Origin: Acidimicrobiia bacterium
GTDB taxonomy: Bacteria; Acidobacteriota; Vicinamibacteria; Vicinamibacterales; CAVVIG01
DNA length: 32,551 nt
Direction: 5' to 3'
Assembly (NCBI GenBank): GCA_016871175.1
Contig: VFZL01000044.1
Coordinates: 1-32,551 of the forward strand
Part shown: in pieces, positions 16,668 to 25,354 of the stretch
Position numbering within the stretch: the stretch's first letter is position 1
Layout of the letters: the number at the start of each line of letters is the position of its first letter
The notes under the pieces: model-generated
Seen by the model: the letters and a program-made list of their open reading frames with translations, nothing else
Database searches by the model: none
What the model was told of the DNA's origin: nothing
Position numbers and translations under genes: made by a program

Positions 16668-19439
16668 CTACGGCTTCGCTTCCTTCCAATTCCTGCCGAT
16701 CCCGACGTCGACCGTGAGGGGGACATCCAGCGTGACGGCGTTTTGCATCCGCTCGCGGACCGTCGCGGCCACGGCGTCAGCCTGCTCGTCCGGTACCTCG
16801 AAGAGCAGCTCGTCGTGGACCGTGAGGATCATCCGGGCGCCTGGGTGCCGGGCGAGCGCGGCGTGCACGTCGATCATCGCGCGCTTCAGGATGTCCGCCG
16901 CCGTGCCCTGAATTGGGAGGTTCACGGCGACGCGCTCGGCGGCACTACGAATCTGACCGTTCCGACTCGTGAGCTCCGGCACCAGCCGTCGCCGTCCGAA
17001 CAGTGTCTTGACCACGCCTGAGACGCGAGCCTCGGCCAGCGTGCGATCGATGAACGCACGCACCGCGGGGAACCCGGCGAAGTAGGCGTCGATGAACTCC
17101 TGGGCGGCCTGCTGCGTCACGCCGATGTCCTTGGCCAGGGTGAACGCCGACTTTCCGTAGAGCAGCGCGTAGTTCACCATCTTGGCCGTGCTGCGGAGCT
17201 CGTGCGGGTCGCGACCGCTGTGCGGACCGAAGATCTTGAGCGCCGTTTGCTCGTGGAAGTCTGCGCCCTTTCGGAACGCGTCCACTAGCACCGGATCGCC
17301 GGAGAGGTGCGCGAGGACGCGGAACTCGATCTGCGAATAGTCAGCCGAGATGAGAAGATGCCCAGGCTCAGCGACGAACGCGCGGCGGATCTGGCGCCCG
17401 AGCTCAGTGCGGATCGGAATGTTCTGGAGGTTCGGGTCACTGCTGCTCAAGCGACCGGTCGCGGCTACACCCTGATTGAAGCTCGTGTGGACACGCCCGG
17501 TCTCTGGATTCACGAGCAGGGGCAAGGCATCGATGTAGGTGCCCTTCAACTTCGACAGCGCGCGCCATTCCAGGATGAGACGCGGCAAATCGTGGACGAG
17601 CGCGAGCTCCTCCAGCACTTCGACCGCAGTGGACGCGGTCCGCGTCTTCACGTTGCGTTTCAGGGTCGGCAGTTGCAGCTTGTCGAAGAGGATTCGCGAG
17701 AGCTGCTGTGGGGAGCCGATGTTGAACGGCTCGCCGGCCAGCTCGAGGATCTTCTCGTTCAACGCCGTCAGCTCACGCTCCACTGCCTGAGACTGGCTCA
17801 CCAGCGCGGCGGCGTCGATGCGGACGCCAGCACGCTCGATGTCCGCCAGGACCGGTATCAACGGCAACTCGAGGTCTCGGTACACGGAGTCGAGACCTGC
17901 TGACGCCAGCAACGGTGCGAGGTGATCGCGTAGCTGCAGGGCCAGGTCGGCCCGCTCGCACGCGAAGTCGAGGAGCGCGTCAGGCGTCAGCGCCCGCAGG
18001 GGCGTCGCCTTCGCGCCTCTTCCACACACGTCCTCCTCGGTCAGCGCGCGGTAACCGAGATACTCCAACGCGGTCCCGTCGAGCGGATGCCCGGACCGCG
18101 TGGCGTCCAGGAGGTAGCTGGCAATCATCGTGTCGAGCCCGAGCCCGCGTAGCGTCACACCGTTTCGACCGAGCACGATGAGATCGCGCTTGAGGCCGTG
18201 GCTGACCTTCTCGACGCGTTCATCCTCGAGCGCCGGGCCGAGCGTCGTGAGAGCGCCGGTCACGCTCAGACGGCCGGCCTCTTCGTCCGTAGTCGCTGCT
18301 GGGCCGTCGAGCAAGTCCAGCATGGACCCGCTCGGGCCGCCAGGGGCGACGGGTACGTGTGCGCTCTGACGAAGCGGCAGGTAGCGCGCCACACGTGGCG
18401 CGGTCGCGATCACAAGACCCACCACGTTCGCGCGAACCGGGGACTGACCGTCGACCAGGACATGAATGCCCACTCGAACGGCCTTTCGGATCGCTGACTC
18501 GAGCGCCGTCAGCTCCGAGGTCTCGGTCACCACTCGATAGTCCTTCTTCACGGTGGCGGCGGTGGGCGCGAACGCCAGCACCAACGAGCGGAAGCCCAGA
18601 TCGGAGAAGATCTCGAAGCACTCGGCCGGGTCCGGCCCTGTGTAGCGGAACCGTTCGATGTCGAACTCGACCGGCACGGACGTGTGGATTCGCAACAACT
18701 CCCTCGCGCGCCGCGCCTCGTCCGGGTTCGCTACCAGCGCTTCGCGGTATCGCTTCTGCGGGATCTCTGGTGCATGCGCCAGGAGCTCGTCGAGCGAGCC
18801 GTATGTCGAGATCAGTTCGCGCGCCCCTTTTTCACCAATGCCAGGCACGCCCTTCACGTTGTCGATGGTGTCGCCCATCAGCGCGAGCACGTCGACGACC
18901 TGATCCGGTCTGACGCCGAGCTTCTCTTTCACGCCGTCTGCGTCGTACCAGATCCCGTCATCTCTCGGGTTGAACACGCGGATTCCGTCACGCACGAGCT
19001 GAAAGAAGTCCTTGTCAAGCGTCACGATCGCCACATCGTATCCGGCGGCACTCGCGCGCTCGGCCATCGTGCCGATGACGTCGTCCGCCTCGTAGCGTTC
19101 GTGCGTGAGGATCGGCACGCCGAGCGCCTGACAGGCGCGGTGCACGAGCGGAATCTGCCCGGCGAGCTCGTCCGGCATCGGGGCTCGATTCGCCTTGTAG
19201 TCCGCCGCGAGATCGTCGCGGAAGGTACGACCAGGCAGATCGAACGACGCCGCGATGTAGCGCGGCGCGTGCTCCTTCAACAGCTTGCGCAGCATGGTGA
19301 CGAAGATATAGACCGCGTTGGTGGGCCGGCCGTGCGCGTCGCGCAGAGGAGCACCCTCGCTCGTGCGGATGGGCGCATGGAACGCGCGATACATTTGCGA
19401 GCTGCCGTCGATCAAGTAGATCACTGGCTTTGCGCCCAT
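16668..19439 (-). CDS. polA: DNA polymerase I
   Basis: A 923-residue family A polymerase for Okazaki-fragment maturation and repair. The 5' nuclease domain begins IYLIDGSSQMYRAFHA and includes MGDTIDNVKGVPGIGEKGA. The central 3'-5' exonuclease-like domain (about 300-500) keeps the Asp of HGLKRDLIVL and of ERADLALQL, but its first motif is lost: aligned to FAFDTETDS of E. coli, the two metal-binding acids are His326 and Leu328, so proofreading is probably inactive. Polymerase motifs are intact: SADYSQIEFR with Asp700, the O helix RSTAKMVNYALLYG with Tyr757 at the E. coli Phe762 position, and VHDELLFE with His875-Asp876. ATG 19439 (MGAKPVIYLIDG) is chosen by homology; an ATG at 19454 is possible. 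Confidence 0.96.
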   Translation of the reverse strand: MGAKPVIYLIDGSSQMYRAFHAPIRTSEGAPLRDAHGRPTNAVYIFVTMLRKLLKEHAPRYIAASFDLPGRTFRDDLAADYKANRAPMPDELAGQIPLVHRACQALGVPILTHERYEADDVIGTMAERASAAGYDVAIVTLDKDFFQLVRDGIRVFNPRDDGIWYDADGVKEKLGVRPDQVVDVLALMGDTIDNVKGVPGIGEKGARELISTYGSLDELLAHAPEIPQKRYREALVANPDEARRARELLRIHTSVPVEFDIERFRYTGPDPAECFEIFSDLGFRSLVLAFAPTAATVKKDYRVVTETSELTALESAIRKAVRVGIHVLVDGQSPVRANVVGLVIATAPRVARYLPLRQSAHVPVAPGGPSGSMLDLLDGPAATTDEEAGRLSVTGALTTLGPALEDERVEKVSHGLKRDLIVLGRNGVTLRGLGLDTMIASYLLDATRSGHPLDGTALEYLGYRALTEEDVCGRGAKATPLRALTPDALLDFACERADLALQLRDHLAPLLASAGLDSVYRDLELPLIPVLADIERAGVRIDAAALVSQSQAVERELTALNEKILELAGEPFNIGSPQQLSRILFDKLQLPTLKRNVKTRTASTAVEVLEELALVHDLPRLILEWRALSKLKGTYIDALPLLVNPETGRVHTSFNQGVAATGRLSSSDPNLQNIPIRTELGRQIRRAFVAEPGHLLISADYSQIEFRVLAHLSGDPVLVDAFRKGADFHEQTALKIFGPHSGRDPHELRSTAKMVNYALLYGKSAFTLAKDIGVTQQAAQEFIDAYFAGFPAVRAFIDRTLAEARVSGVVKTLFGRRRLVPELTSRNGQIRSAAERVAVNLPIQGTAADILKRAMIDVHAALARHPGARMILTVHDELLFEVPDEQADAVAATVRERMQNAVTLDVPLTVDVGIGRNWKEAKP

Positions 19440-19449
19440 GGAGAGCGCC

Positions 19450-19459
19450 AGCATATCAT
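19450..19459. promoter_or_regulatory. Overlapping divergent -10 elements of polA and the lipoprotein gene
   Basis: Only 28 bp separate the two start codons. TATCAT (19454-19459, plus) ends 8 nt before ATG 19468 and has a TTGCGC 18 nt upstream (19430-19435, inside polA). TATGCT (19455-19450, minus) ends 10 nt before the polA ATG. The two hexamers share two base pairs, so one promoter would exclude the other. No Shine-Dalgarno site is seen for either gene. Confidence 0.45.
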
Positions 19460-19467
19460 TGGCATCG

Positions 19468-20292
19468 ATGCGGCTTCGCGCGCGCGCGACGTGCCTGGCG
19501 CTCGCTGTCACATTGATGGCGTGCGGCGGCGTGGCGGATCTCTTCAAGCAGTACGAATACGAAGAAGAGACCTATCTCTCGCTCGACGGCAGCGCAACGC
19601 TGTCTGTGAACAGTTCGATTCCGGCGCTCAACGCTCTACGCGGCTCGACATTCGATCCCGCTCTCGACGCGACGCTCGACAGAGGTGCCATCGCAGCGTT
19701 CTTCAGCGGACCCGGTGTCACTGTCACACGCGTGACGTTCTCCGCGCGCAACAGTCGAAACTACATCCACGTGCGCATGAATGTGGACGACGTGCGCAAG
19801 TTGCATGAGATCCGACCGTTCAATTGGTCGCGCTATGCGTTCTCTCAGACGAACGATCTGATGCTCTACGTTCAGCACGTTGGTGCCGCGACCAAGGGAG
19901 AGAGCGGCATCCGCTGGCAGGGCGATGAGATCGTGGCGTTTCGGATGCATCTTCCCAGCAAGGTGCCGTACCACAACGCCGCTGCGAACAATCTCAAGCG
20001 CGGCAACATTCTCGTGTGGGAGCAGTCACTCGCGGATCGCGTGGCAGGCGTGCCGGTCGAGATCGACGTGCGGATGGAAACGCAGTCGATCCTGTACCGC
20101 ACGCTCGTGTTGTTCGGCGTCACACTCGTTGTCGTCGGCGCGCTGTTCGCGGGCGTGATCTGGTGGATGCAGCGCTCAGGCCGGAAGGGCGCGGCAGGCC
20201 GAGTCAGCCAGGGAGGGCGGGCCCAACCGGGCCCGGTGAGCCCCGTGGACCGGGTACGGGCGCATGTGGGAACGGACCAGCCCCGATGGTAG
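19468..20292 (+). CDS. Lipoprotein with C-terminal transmembrane anchor, function unknown
   Basis: A 274-residue protein beginning with a lipoprotein signal (MRLRARATCLALAVTLMAC, lipobox Cys19). The middle is a mixed alpha/beta region (TYLSLDGSATLSVNSSIPAL...TRVTFSARNSRNYIHVRMNVDD) that looks like a soluble extracytoplasmic domain. A single transmembrane helix (about 211-236, RTLVLFGVTLVVVGALFAGV) is followed by a basic, Gly/Pro-rich tail, so the protein may be anchored at both ends. ATG 19468 is chosen for the signal peptide and the TATCAT 8 nt upstream. It is divergent from polA and converges on ku with a 33-bp gap. I do not recognise the family. Confidence 0.8.
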   Translation: MRLRARATCLALAVTLMACGGVADLFKQYEYEEETYLSLDGSATLSVNSSIPALNALRGSTFDPALDATLDRGAIAAFFSGPGVTVTRVTFSARNSRNYIHVRMNVDDVRKLHEIRPFNWSRYAFSQTNDLMLYVQHVGAATKGESGIRWQGDEIVAFRMHLPSKVPYHNAAANNLKRGNILVWEQSLADRVAGVPVEIDVRMETQSILYRTLVLFGVTLVVVGALFAGVIWWMQRSGRKGAAGRVSQGGRAQPGPVSPVDRVRAHVGTDQPRW

Positions 20293-20325
20293 GAAGCTAC
20301 CCGGTCCGAGCACGCCCATGAGCGA

Positions 20326-21180
20326 CTACGCGCGCGCTCGCTTCTTGGGCGGCGCCGCCTTCGCGCGTGCCGGCGGCTCCGCGGCCGCGGGTTTCTTCTT
20401 CTGCGCGCTGATGGTGTCGAGGCTCTTGCGGAGCGCCTCCATCAGGTTCACCACCTTGGGCGGTGCCTCGACCTCTGGCGCGACGATCTCACGTCCGGCC
20501 ACCTTGGCATCGACGATCTCGCGCAGGCCATCCTGGTATTCGTCCTTGTAGGCGGCGAAGTCTAGGTCCCCTTCGAAGGTCTGCATGACTTGTCGCGCGC
20601 GAGCGACTTCCTGTGGCTTCACGTCGGCCGGCACGTCCGCGAGCTCCTCGATGGCATCCATCCTGCGGATCTCGCTCGCGTGCCGCAGCGTGTACATGAT
20701 CATGCCCTTCTCTCGGGGCTGAACCTTGATCAGTTACTCCCGTCCATACAAGGCGACCTTGCCGATGCCCGCCTTGCCCCTCATGCCTTCGCGGATCACC
20801 GCGAACGCTTCGCGGGCCACCGGGCCATCCGGTGCGAGGTAGTACGGCCGCTCGAGGTAGATCGGGTCGATGTCGCTGTCGTCGGTGAACTTCTCGAGAT
20901 TGATCACGCGTGTCGACTAGACGCGGACCTTTTCGATGTCCTCTTCGTTCATGACGACATAGCGTCCCTTCTCGAACTCGCAACCCTTCACGATGTCCGT
21001 GTTGGGCACCTCGACCTCGCACTTCGGGCACCAGCGTTTCTGCTGAATGCGCGTCTGGCACGCCGCGTGAAGCTGGTTGAAGCTCAACGTGGCGCCCGCG
21101 TCGGTGGCGGGGAAGACCTTGATCGGAATGTTGACGAGGCTGATCTTGAGGTAGCCCTTCCAGGTGGATCGTGCGGCCAT
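20326..21180 (-). pseudogene. ku: Non-homologous end-joining protein Ku, with two in-frame stop codons
   Basis: One 284-codon frame from ATG 21180 encodes a complete bacterial Ku, the DNA-end-binding partner of LigD. Its Ku core starts RSTWKGYLKISLVNIPIKVF, has a zinc-ribbon-like HAACQTRI...WCPKC, and then KGCEFEKGRYVVMNEEDIEKV. The family then continues ESTRVI, but here codon 88 (20919-20917) is TAG where Glu (GAG) is expected. The frame goes on perfectly (STRVINLEKFTDDSDIDP through GKVALYGRE) to a TAA at codon 149 (20736-20734). It then resumes LIKVQPREKGMIMYTLRH to a Lys/Arg/Ala-rich tail. No frame change occurs, so these are point nonsense changes. The TATGAT-N7-ATG start is intact. No ligD is in the window. 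Confidence 0.9.
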
Positions 21181-21187
21181 GCGGCAC

Positions 21188-21219
21188 ATCATAGCGTGGG
21201 AGGCGGGGCCTGCCATAAT
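21188..21219. promoter_or_regulatory. Divergent leaderless-type promoters of ku and the M28 peptidase gene
   Basis: TATGAT on the minus strand (21193-21188) ends 7 nt before the ku ATG. CATAAT on the plus strand (21214-21219) ends 7 nt before ATG 21227 of the peptidase. No well-spaced Shine-Dalgarno site precedes either start; a GGAGG at 21199-21203 is 23 nt from 21227. Confidence 0.5.
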
Positions 21220-21226
21220 GAGGGTC

Positions 21227-23023
21227 ATGGCCGTCTGCTTTCTTCGTGTTGCATGGGCTGCGGCGGGCTTGGTGTGCCTCGCGTGCATGTCGGCCGCGTG
21301 TTCCAGGAGCTCGGCTCCGGCGGTGGAGGGGTCGAACCCCGGCCCGACGCCGACAGTCGAACGCACCTCGCTTGGCGAACTGCCTGACATCGACACCGAT
21401 GCGCTGCTCGCGCACGTGAAGGAGCTTTCGTCCGACCGATACGCGGGGCGAGCACCCGGAACGAACGGTGAATCGCTCACGGTCGCGTACCTGGTCGATC
21501 ACTTCCGTCGACTGGGGTTGAAGCCAGGCAACACGGACGGCACGTTCACGCAGAAGGTGCCCCTCGTCGGGATCACCGCAACAGGTGGGCCGCTCGCGCT
21601 CGTGAAAGGTGGTGCCAAGGACAAAGAAGCGCGTCGGCTCGCGTGGAAGGACGACGTTGTCGCGTGGACCACGCGCGTCGCGGAGAGCGCGGCGATCGAA
21701 GCGTCGGAGCTGGTGTTCGTCGGCTACGGCGTGGTGGCGCCGGAGTTCGGGTGGGACGACTACAAAGGCCTCGACGTGAAAGGCAAGACGCTGCTCATGC
21801 TGATCAACGACCCGCCGATCCCGGATCCTGACAGCCCGACCGAGCTCGACGCCAGAGTGTTCGGTGGGCGTGCGATGACGTACTACGGGCGCTGGACCTA
21901 CAAGTTCGAGATCGCAGCGGAGAAAGGCGCCGCGGGGGCGCTGATCATCCACGAGACCGGCCCGGCAGGGTATCCGTTCACCGTCGTACAGGGGTCGAAC
22001 CTTGGGGAGAGGTTCCACCTCTCGACTGCGGACAAGAACATGGGGCGTGTGGCGATTGAAGGTTGGGTCGAGTTCGATCGGGCGCGCGAGCTGTTGTCGT
22101 GGGCGGGTCAGGACTTCGATGAACTCAAGGCCACGGCGGCCACGCGCGACTTCACGCCCGTGTCGCTCGGCCTCGCCGCGTCGCTCTCGCTGAAGAACGC
22201 GCTGCGGCCCGTGGAGTCGCGCAATGTTCTCGCGCGCTTCGAGGGTCGCGACCCGGCAGTCCGCGACCAACTGGTGATCTACACGGCCCACTGGGACCAC
22301 CTGGGCATCGGACCAGAGGTCGACGGCGATCGCATCTACAACGGCGCTCGTGACAACGCCATCGGAACGGCGAGCATCCTCGAGATCGCCCGCGCCTACA
22401 CGAAGCTACCGACACCCCCACGGCGATCGGTCCTTTTTCTGGCGACGACGGCTGAGGAGCAGGGGCTGCTGGGCTCGGAGTTCTACGCCCACAAGCCGGT
22501 GTACCCGCTTGCCAAGACCGTCGCCGTGGTCAACATCGACGGTCTGAACGTGTACGGTCGGACGCGCGATCTCGTGCTCATCGGCGCTGGCGCGTCGGAG
22601 CTCGATGACTACGTGCGTGATGCTGTGGGGGAGCAGGGCCGGGTCGTGCGGCCGGATCCGGAGCCGGAGAAGGGTCTCTACTATCGATCGGACCACTTTC
22701 CCTTCGCACGTGAGGGCGTGCCGGCGCTGAACCCCGAGGAAGGGACCGACTTCGTCGGCAAGCCGTCGGACTTTGCGCGACGCGTGCGGGATCAGTGGAC
22801 CGAGCACGACTATCACAAGCCGTCGGATGTGGTGAAAGACGATTGGGACCTGAAGGGCGCGCGAGAGGATCTGAAAGTGTTCATGGCGGTCGGCTATCGC
22901 ATCGCCGAAGCCGATCGTCTCCCCGAATGGCGACCGGGCCACGAGTTCAAAGCGAAACGTGACGCGATGCTGGCCCGCGAAGCCCAACCAGCGTCACGAG
23001 AGCAGACGGTGAACACGCGATGA
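21227..23023 (+). CDS. M28 family aminopeptidase with PA domain, lipoprotein
   Basis: A 598-residue zinc aminopeptidase exported as a lipoprotein (signal MAVCFLRVAWAAAGLVCLACMSAAC, acylated Cys20 or Cys25). A PA (protease-associated) insert lies at about residues 150-300 (FVGYGVVAPEFGWDDYKGLDVKGK). All five M28 metal ligands and the catalytic acid are visible: His355 in AHWDHLG, Asp376 in NGARDNA, Glu410-Glu411 in TAEEQG, Asp438 in NIDG and His490 in RSDHFPFA. ATG 21227 is preferred over 21218 because of CATAAT 7 nt upstream, but 21218 cannot be excluded. It overlaps the convergent small membrane-protein gene by 30 nt at its 3' end. It probably trims peptides outside the inner membrane. Confidence 0.94.
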   Translation: MAVCFLRVAWAAAGLVCLACMSAACSRSSAPAVEGSNPGPTPTVERTSLGELPDIDTDALLAHVKELSSDRYAGRAPGTNGESLTVAYLVDHFRRLGLKPGNTDGTFTQKVPLVGITATGGPLALVKGGAKDKEARRLAWKDDVVAWTTRVAESAAIEASELVFVGYGVVAPEFGWDDYKGLDVKGKTLLMLINDPPIPDPDSPTELDARVFGGRAMTYYGRWTYKFEIAAEKGAAGALIIHETGPAGYPFTVVQGSNLGERFHLSTADKNMGRVAIEGWVEFDRARELLSWAGQDFDELKATAATRDFTPVSLGLAASLSLKNALRPVESRNVLARFEGRDPAVRDQLVIYTAHWDHLGIGPEVDGDRIYNGARDNAIGTASILEIARAYTKLPTPPRRSVLFLATTAEEQGLLGSEFYAHKPVYPLAKTVAVVNIDGLNVYGRTRDLVLIGAGASELDDYVRDAVGEQGRVVRPDPEPEKGLYYRSDHFPFAREGVPALNPEEGTDFVGKPSDFARRVRDQWTEHDYHKPSDVVKDDWDLKGAREDLKVFMAVGYRIAEADRLPEWRPGHEFKAKRDAMLAREAQPASREQTVNTR

Positions 23024-23389
23024 CCCGGCGAGGTAGATCAACCAGCCGCCGTGCACGAGGATCGTCGCCGCCACATAGAGGGGCGTGTCACCCGGCATCC
23101 GGTTGTTCGGTGCGATGGAGGTCGCGTACACGAACAGCTGGACCGCACCTGACAGCGCGATCGCCGTTCGAGCCAAGGGGAGCGCGCCCGCCCGGCGCTC
23201 CCAGATCGACCGTGCGGCGGCCATACCCAGAGCCGTAACGGTCACGCGCACGACGAGAAGCACGCCGAGCGGCCAGCCTCGGACTGGCAATGCCATGAGA
23301 GCCTCAGCCGCTGCGACGGAGAGATTCAGCGGCTGCCAGGCCGCCAGCCATGCGCACAACAGCACCAGCCAGACGGGCCGAGAATTCAT
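22994..23389 (-). CDS. Small four-helix membrane protein, function unknown
   Basis: A 131-residue, strongly hydrophobic protein with four likely transmembrane segments: WLVLLCAWLAAWQPLNL, GVLLVVRVTVTALGMAA, AIALSGAVQLFVYATSI and YVAATILVHGGWLIYLAG. It starts 3 nt after the sixA stop, so it is very likely the last gene of the four-gene operon from 25897. Its 3' end overlaps the opposing M28 gene by 30 nt. No family recognised; the hydrophobic pattern and operon position support a real gene. Confidence 0.75.
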   Translation of the reverse strand: MNSRPVWLVLLCAWLAAWQPLNLSVAAAEALMALPVRGWPLGVLLVVRVTVTALGMAAARSIWERRAGALPLARTAIALSGAVQLFVYATSIAPNNRMPGDTPLYVAATILVHGGWLIYLAGSSRVHRLLS

Positions 23390-23392
23390 GAC

Positions 23393-23875
23393 TCAGCGGC
23401 GATGCGTGGGCTCGCCAGCGCCCGTTCCCGACGAGCGCCAGAGCTCTGTCCACGTCTCTCCGTGGTCGGAGCTCTCGAGCGCCACGATACCGTGAGGCGG
23501 GAACTCGACCCCCTCGCCGTGATGTCTGTGGAGCAGCAGCGCGAGCAATCCGGGCAGATGCGGAAAATGGCCCGCAATCAGCACGTCCTGGGTCCCACCT
23601 CTGAGACGGTCACGGATCCAGGCTGGCGGATCGCTGGGTTGGAGGTCGCGCGTCGCTGAGAAGGTCGCGAGTGCATTGCAGGCGCGCCAGAACGCTTCCG
23701 CGGTCTGCCGTGCGCGGAGCTTGCCGCTGTGCCAGACGATCTCCGGGCGGACGCCGCGCGATGCCGCCTCGGAGGCGAGTTCCTCCACGTGTCGCTGTCC
23801 GACCGCAGACAGCGGTCGCGCAGCATCCACATCTGGCCCGACGGCGTCACCGTGATGGACAAGGTACACGATCAT
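23393..23875 (-). CDS. sixA: SixA-like phosphohistidine phosphatase (histidine phosphatase superfamily)
   Basis: A 160-residue branch-1 histidine phosphatase, the size of SixA, which dephosphorylates phosphohistidine on signalling or phosphotransfer proteins. The nucleophile motif is VHHGDA, where the usual Arg of RHG is His, a variation also known among SixA relatives. RPLSAVGQRHVEELA, HSGKLRARQTAE and the second catalytic His in IAGHFPHLPGLL are present. ATG 23875 (MIVYLVHHGDA) is chosen because the beta-strand and nucleophile begin there and it lies 8 nt after the decarboxylase stop; the frame is open upstream but encodes only antisense-like sequence. The biological substrate is not evident. 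Confidence 0.88.
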   Translation of the reverse strand: MIVYLVHHGDAVGPDVDAARPLSAVGQRHVEELASEAASRGVRPEIVWHSGKLRARQTAEAFWRACNALATFSATRDLQPSDPPAWIRDRLRGGTQDVLIAGHFPHLPGLLALLLHRHHGEGVEFPPHGIVALESSDHGETWTELWRSSGTGAGEPTHRR

Positions 23876-23883
23876 TGCCGCTC

Positions 23884-25347
23884 TCAGCTTCGGCTCCCGG
23901 ACCTCGCAGCGATCCGTTCCGCCTCTTCTTGGAGCAGCGTCCACGCGCGCGCGACGTGCTTGAGCGTGGTGCGCTCGTGTCCGATCGCGAGGCGGATCAC
24001 GAATCGATCGTTCAGCTTCGTGTGCGACAAGAACACTTCCCCCGACCGGTTTACGGCGTCGAGGAGCGTCGAGTTCAACGTGTCCGAAGCGCGTCGTCGC
24101 TCCGCCTCGGTGAGGCCGTCGAGAAGGCGCGCGGGCTCCCACCGGAAGCAGACGACGCTGAAGGGCACGGGCGCGACGCGTGTGAAATCCGAACGCGCGT
24201 CAACCCACCCAGCGAACGTCTGCGCAAGCTCGATGTGGCGTGCGATGTGTGCTCGCAAGCCGCTCGCCCCGAAGGTGCGCATCACCATCCACAGCTTGAG
24301 CGCCCGGAAGCGACGTCCGAGCGGAATACCCGAGTCCATCAGGTTGCGCGCGTGTCCCGCCTCTGGCGTGGCGAGATAGTCCGGCATCAGCGCGAATGCG
24401 GCGCGCAGGACGTCCATCCGCCGGCAATAGAACGCGCTCAGGTCCAGCGGCGTGAACAGCCACTTGTGCGGGTTGACGACGAGTGAATCGGCGTGTGCCA
24501 CACCCTCGAGGATGTGTCGATGCGTCGGCAACAGCGCCGCCGCGCCGCCGTAGGCCGCGTCCACGTGTAGCCACATCCCTTCACGCTGACAGATGTCCGC
24601 TATCGCTGGGAGCGGATCGACGCTGCTCGTGGACGTGGTGCCGATCGTCGCCACGACCGAAAGGGGCACGACGCCGGCGGCTCGGTCCTCCGCGATCGCG
24701 CGAGTCAGCGCCGCTGGAACCAATCGGAAGACGTCATCGGTCGGCACCCGGCGGAGCGACTCGTGGCCGAGCCCGATCGCGATCACTGCCTTGTCAACCG
24801 ACGAGTGCGCCTGCTCCGAGCAGTACACGCGATAACGCGGCAGATCGCGCCCCGCGAGGCCGGTCGTCCGCGCGCCGGGGATGCCGGACTCGCGCGCAGC
24901 CGAAAGCGCGTGCAATGTCGCGACGGAAGCGGTGTCGTAGATGACGCCTTCGAAGGTGTCCGGCAGGCCCATCAATTGGCGCAACCAGCCGAGCGCCACC
25001 TCTTCCAGCTCGGTGGTCGCCGGCGAGGTCCGCCACAACATCGCTTGCTGGTTGAGCGCCGCCGTCAGGAACTCCGCCAGAATGCCCGGTGCGCTCGCGG
25101 TGATGGCGAAGTACGCGAAGAACCCCGGATGATTCCAGTGCGTCAATCCCGGAACGAGAACACGCTCGAGGTCGGCGAGGATGGCGCCGAAAGTCTCCGG
25201 ATCCTCCGGCGCCTGGGGAGGCAGCGCCCGGACGATGTCACCGGGCGTGTTTCGAGAGAGCACCGGATAGCGCTCCGGGTGCTCTAGGTAATCGGCAATC
25301 CAGTCGACCAGCTCGTGTCCGTGTCGCCGGAACGCCGCGGGATCCAT
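23884..25347 (-). CDS. Pyridoxal-dependent (aromatic amino acid-type) decarboxylase
   Basis: A 487-residue group II PLP decarboxylase of the aromatic-L-amino-acid decarboxylase family. The N-terminus MDPAAFRRHGHELVDWIADYL and the HWNHPGFFAYFAITASAPGILAEFL block are typical, as are TIGTTSTSSVDPL, HVDAAYGGAA and Lys295 in VNPHKWLFTPLD, which forms the internal aldimine. Length matches the family (about 470-490). It starts 7 nt after the stop of the DUF442-like gene and is followed 8 nt later by sixA, which indicates one operon. The likely products are amines from Trp, Tyr, Phe or DOPA, but substrate choice cannot be read from the sequence. Confidence 0.93.
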   Translation of the reverse strand: MDPAAFRRHGHELVDWIADYLEHPERYPVLSRNTPGDIVRALPPQAPEDPETFGAILADLERVLVPGLTHWNHPGFFAYFAITASAPGILAEFLTAALNQQAMLWRTSPATTELEEVALGWLRQLMGLPDTFEGVIYDTASVATLHALSAARESGIPGARTTGLAGRDLPRYRVYCSEQAHSSVDKAVIAIGLGHESLRRVPTDDVFRLVPAALTRAIAEDRAAGVVPLSVVATIGTTSTSSVDPLPAIADICQREGMWLHVDAAYGGAAALLPTHRHILEGVAHADSLVVNPHKWLFTPLDLSAFYCRRMDVLRAAFALMPDYLATPEAGHARNLMDSGIPLGRRFRALKLWMVMRTFGASGLRAHIARHIELAQTFAGWVDARSDFTRVAPVPFSVVCFRWEPARLLDGLTEAERRRASDTLNSTLLDAVNRSGEVFLSHTKLNDRFVIRLAIGHERTTLKHVARAWTLLQEEAERIAARSGSRS

Positions 25348-25354
25348 CGTCCGG

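Noticed and set aside
16527-16911. Continuation of the secreted protein to 16911
   Set aside because: The sequence after the (GC)7 tract is Cys/Trp/Pro-rich, antisense to polA, and much less protein-like than the alternative frame.
20219-20234. GGGCCC-AACC-GGGCCC hairpin as a terminator
   Set aside because: It lies within the lipoprotein reading frame about 58 nt before the stop and has no T-tract.
20917-20919. TAG in ku as pyrrolysine or a recoded stop
   Set aside because: Neighbouring genes end with TAG, the second interruption is TAA, and no recoding structure or machinery is evident.
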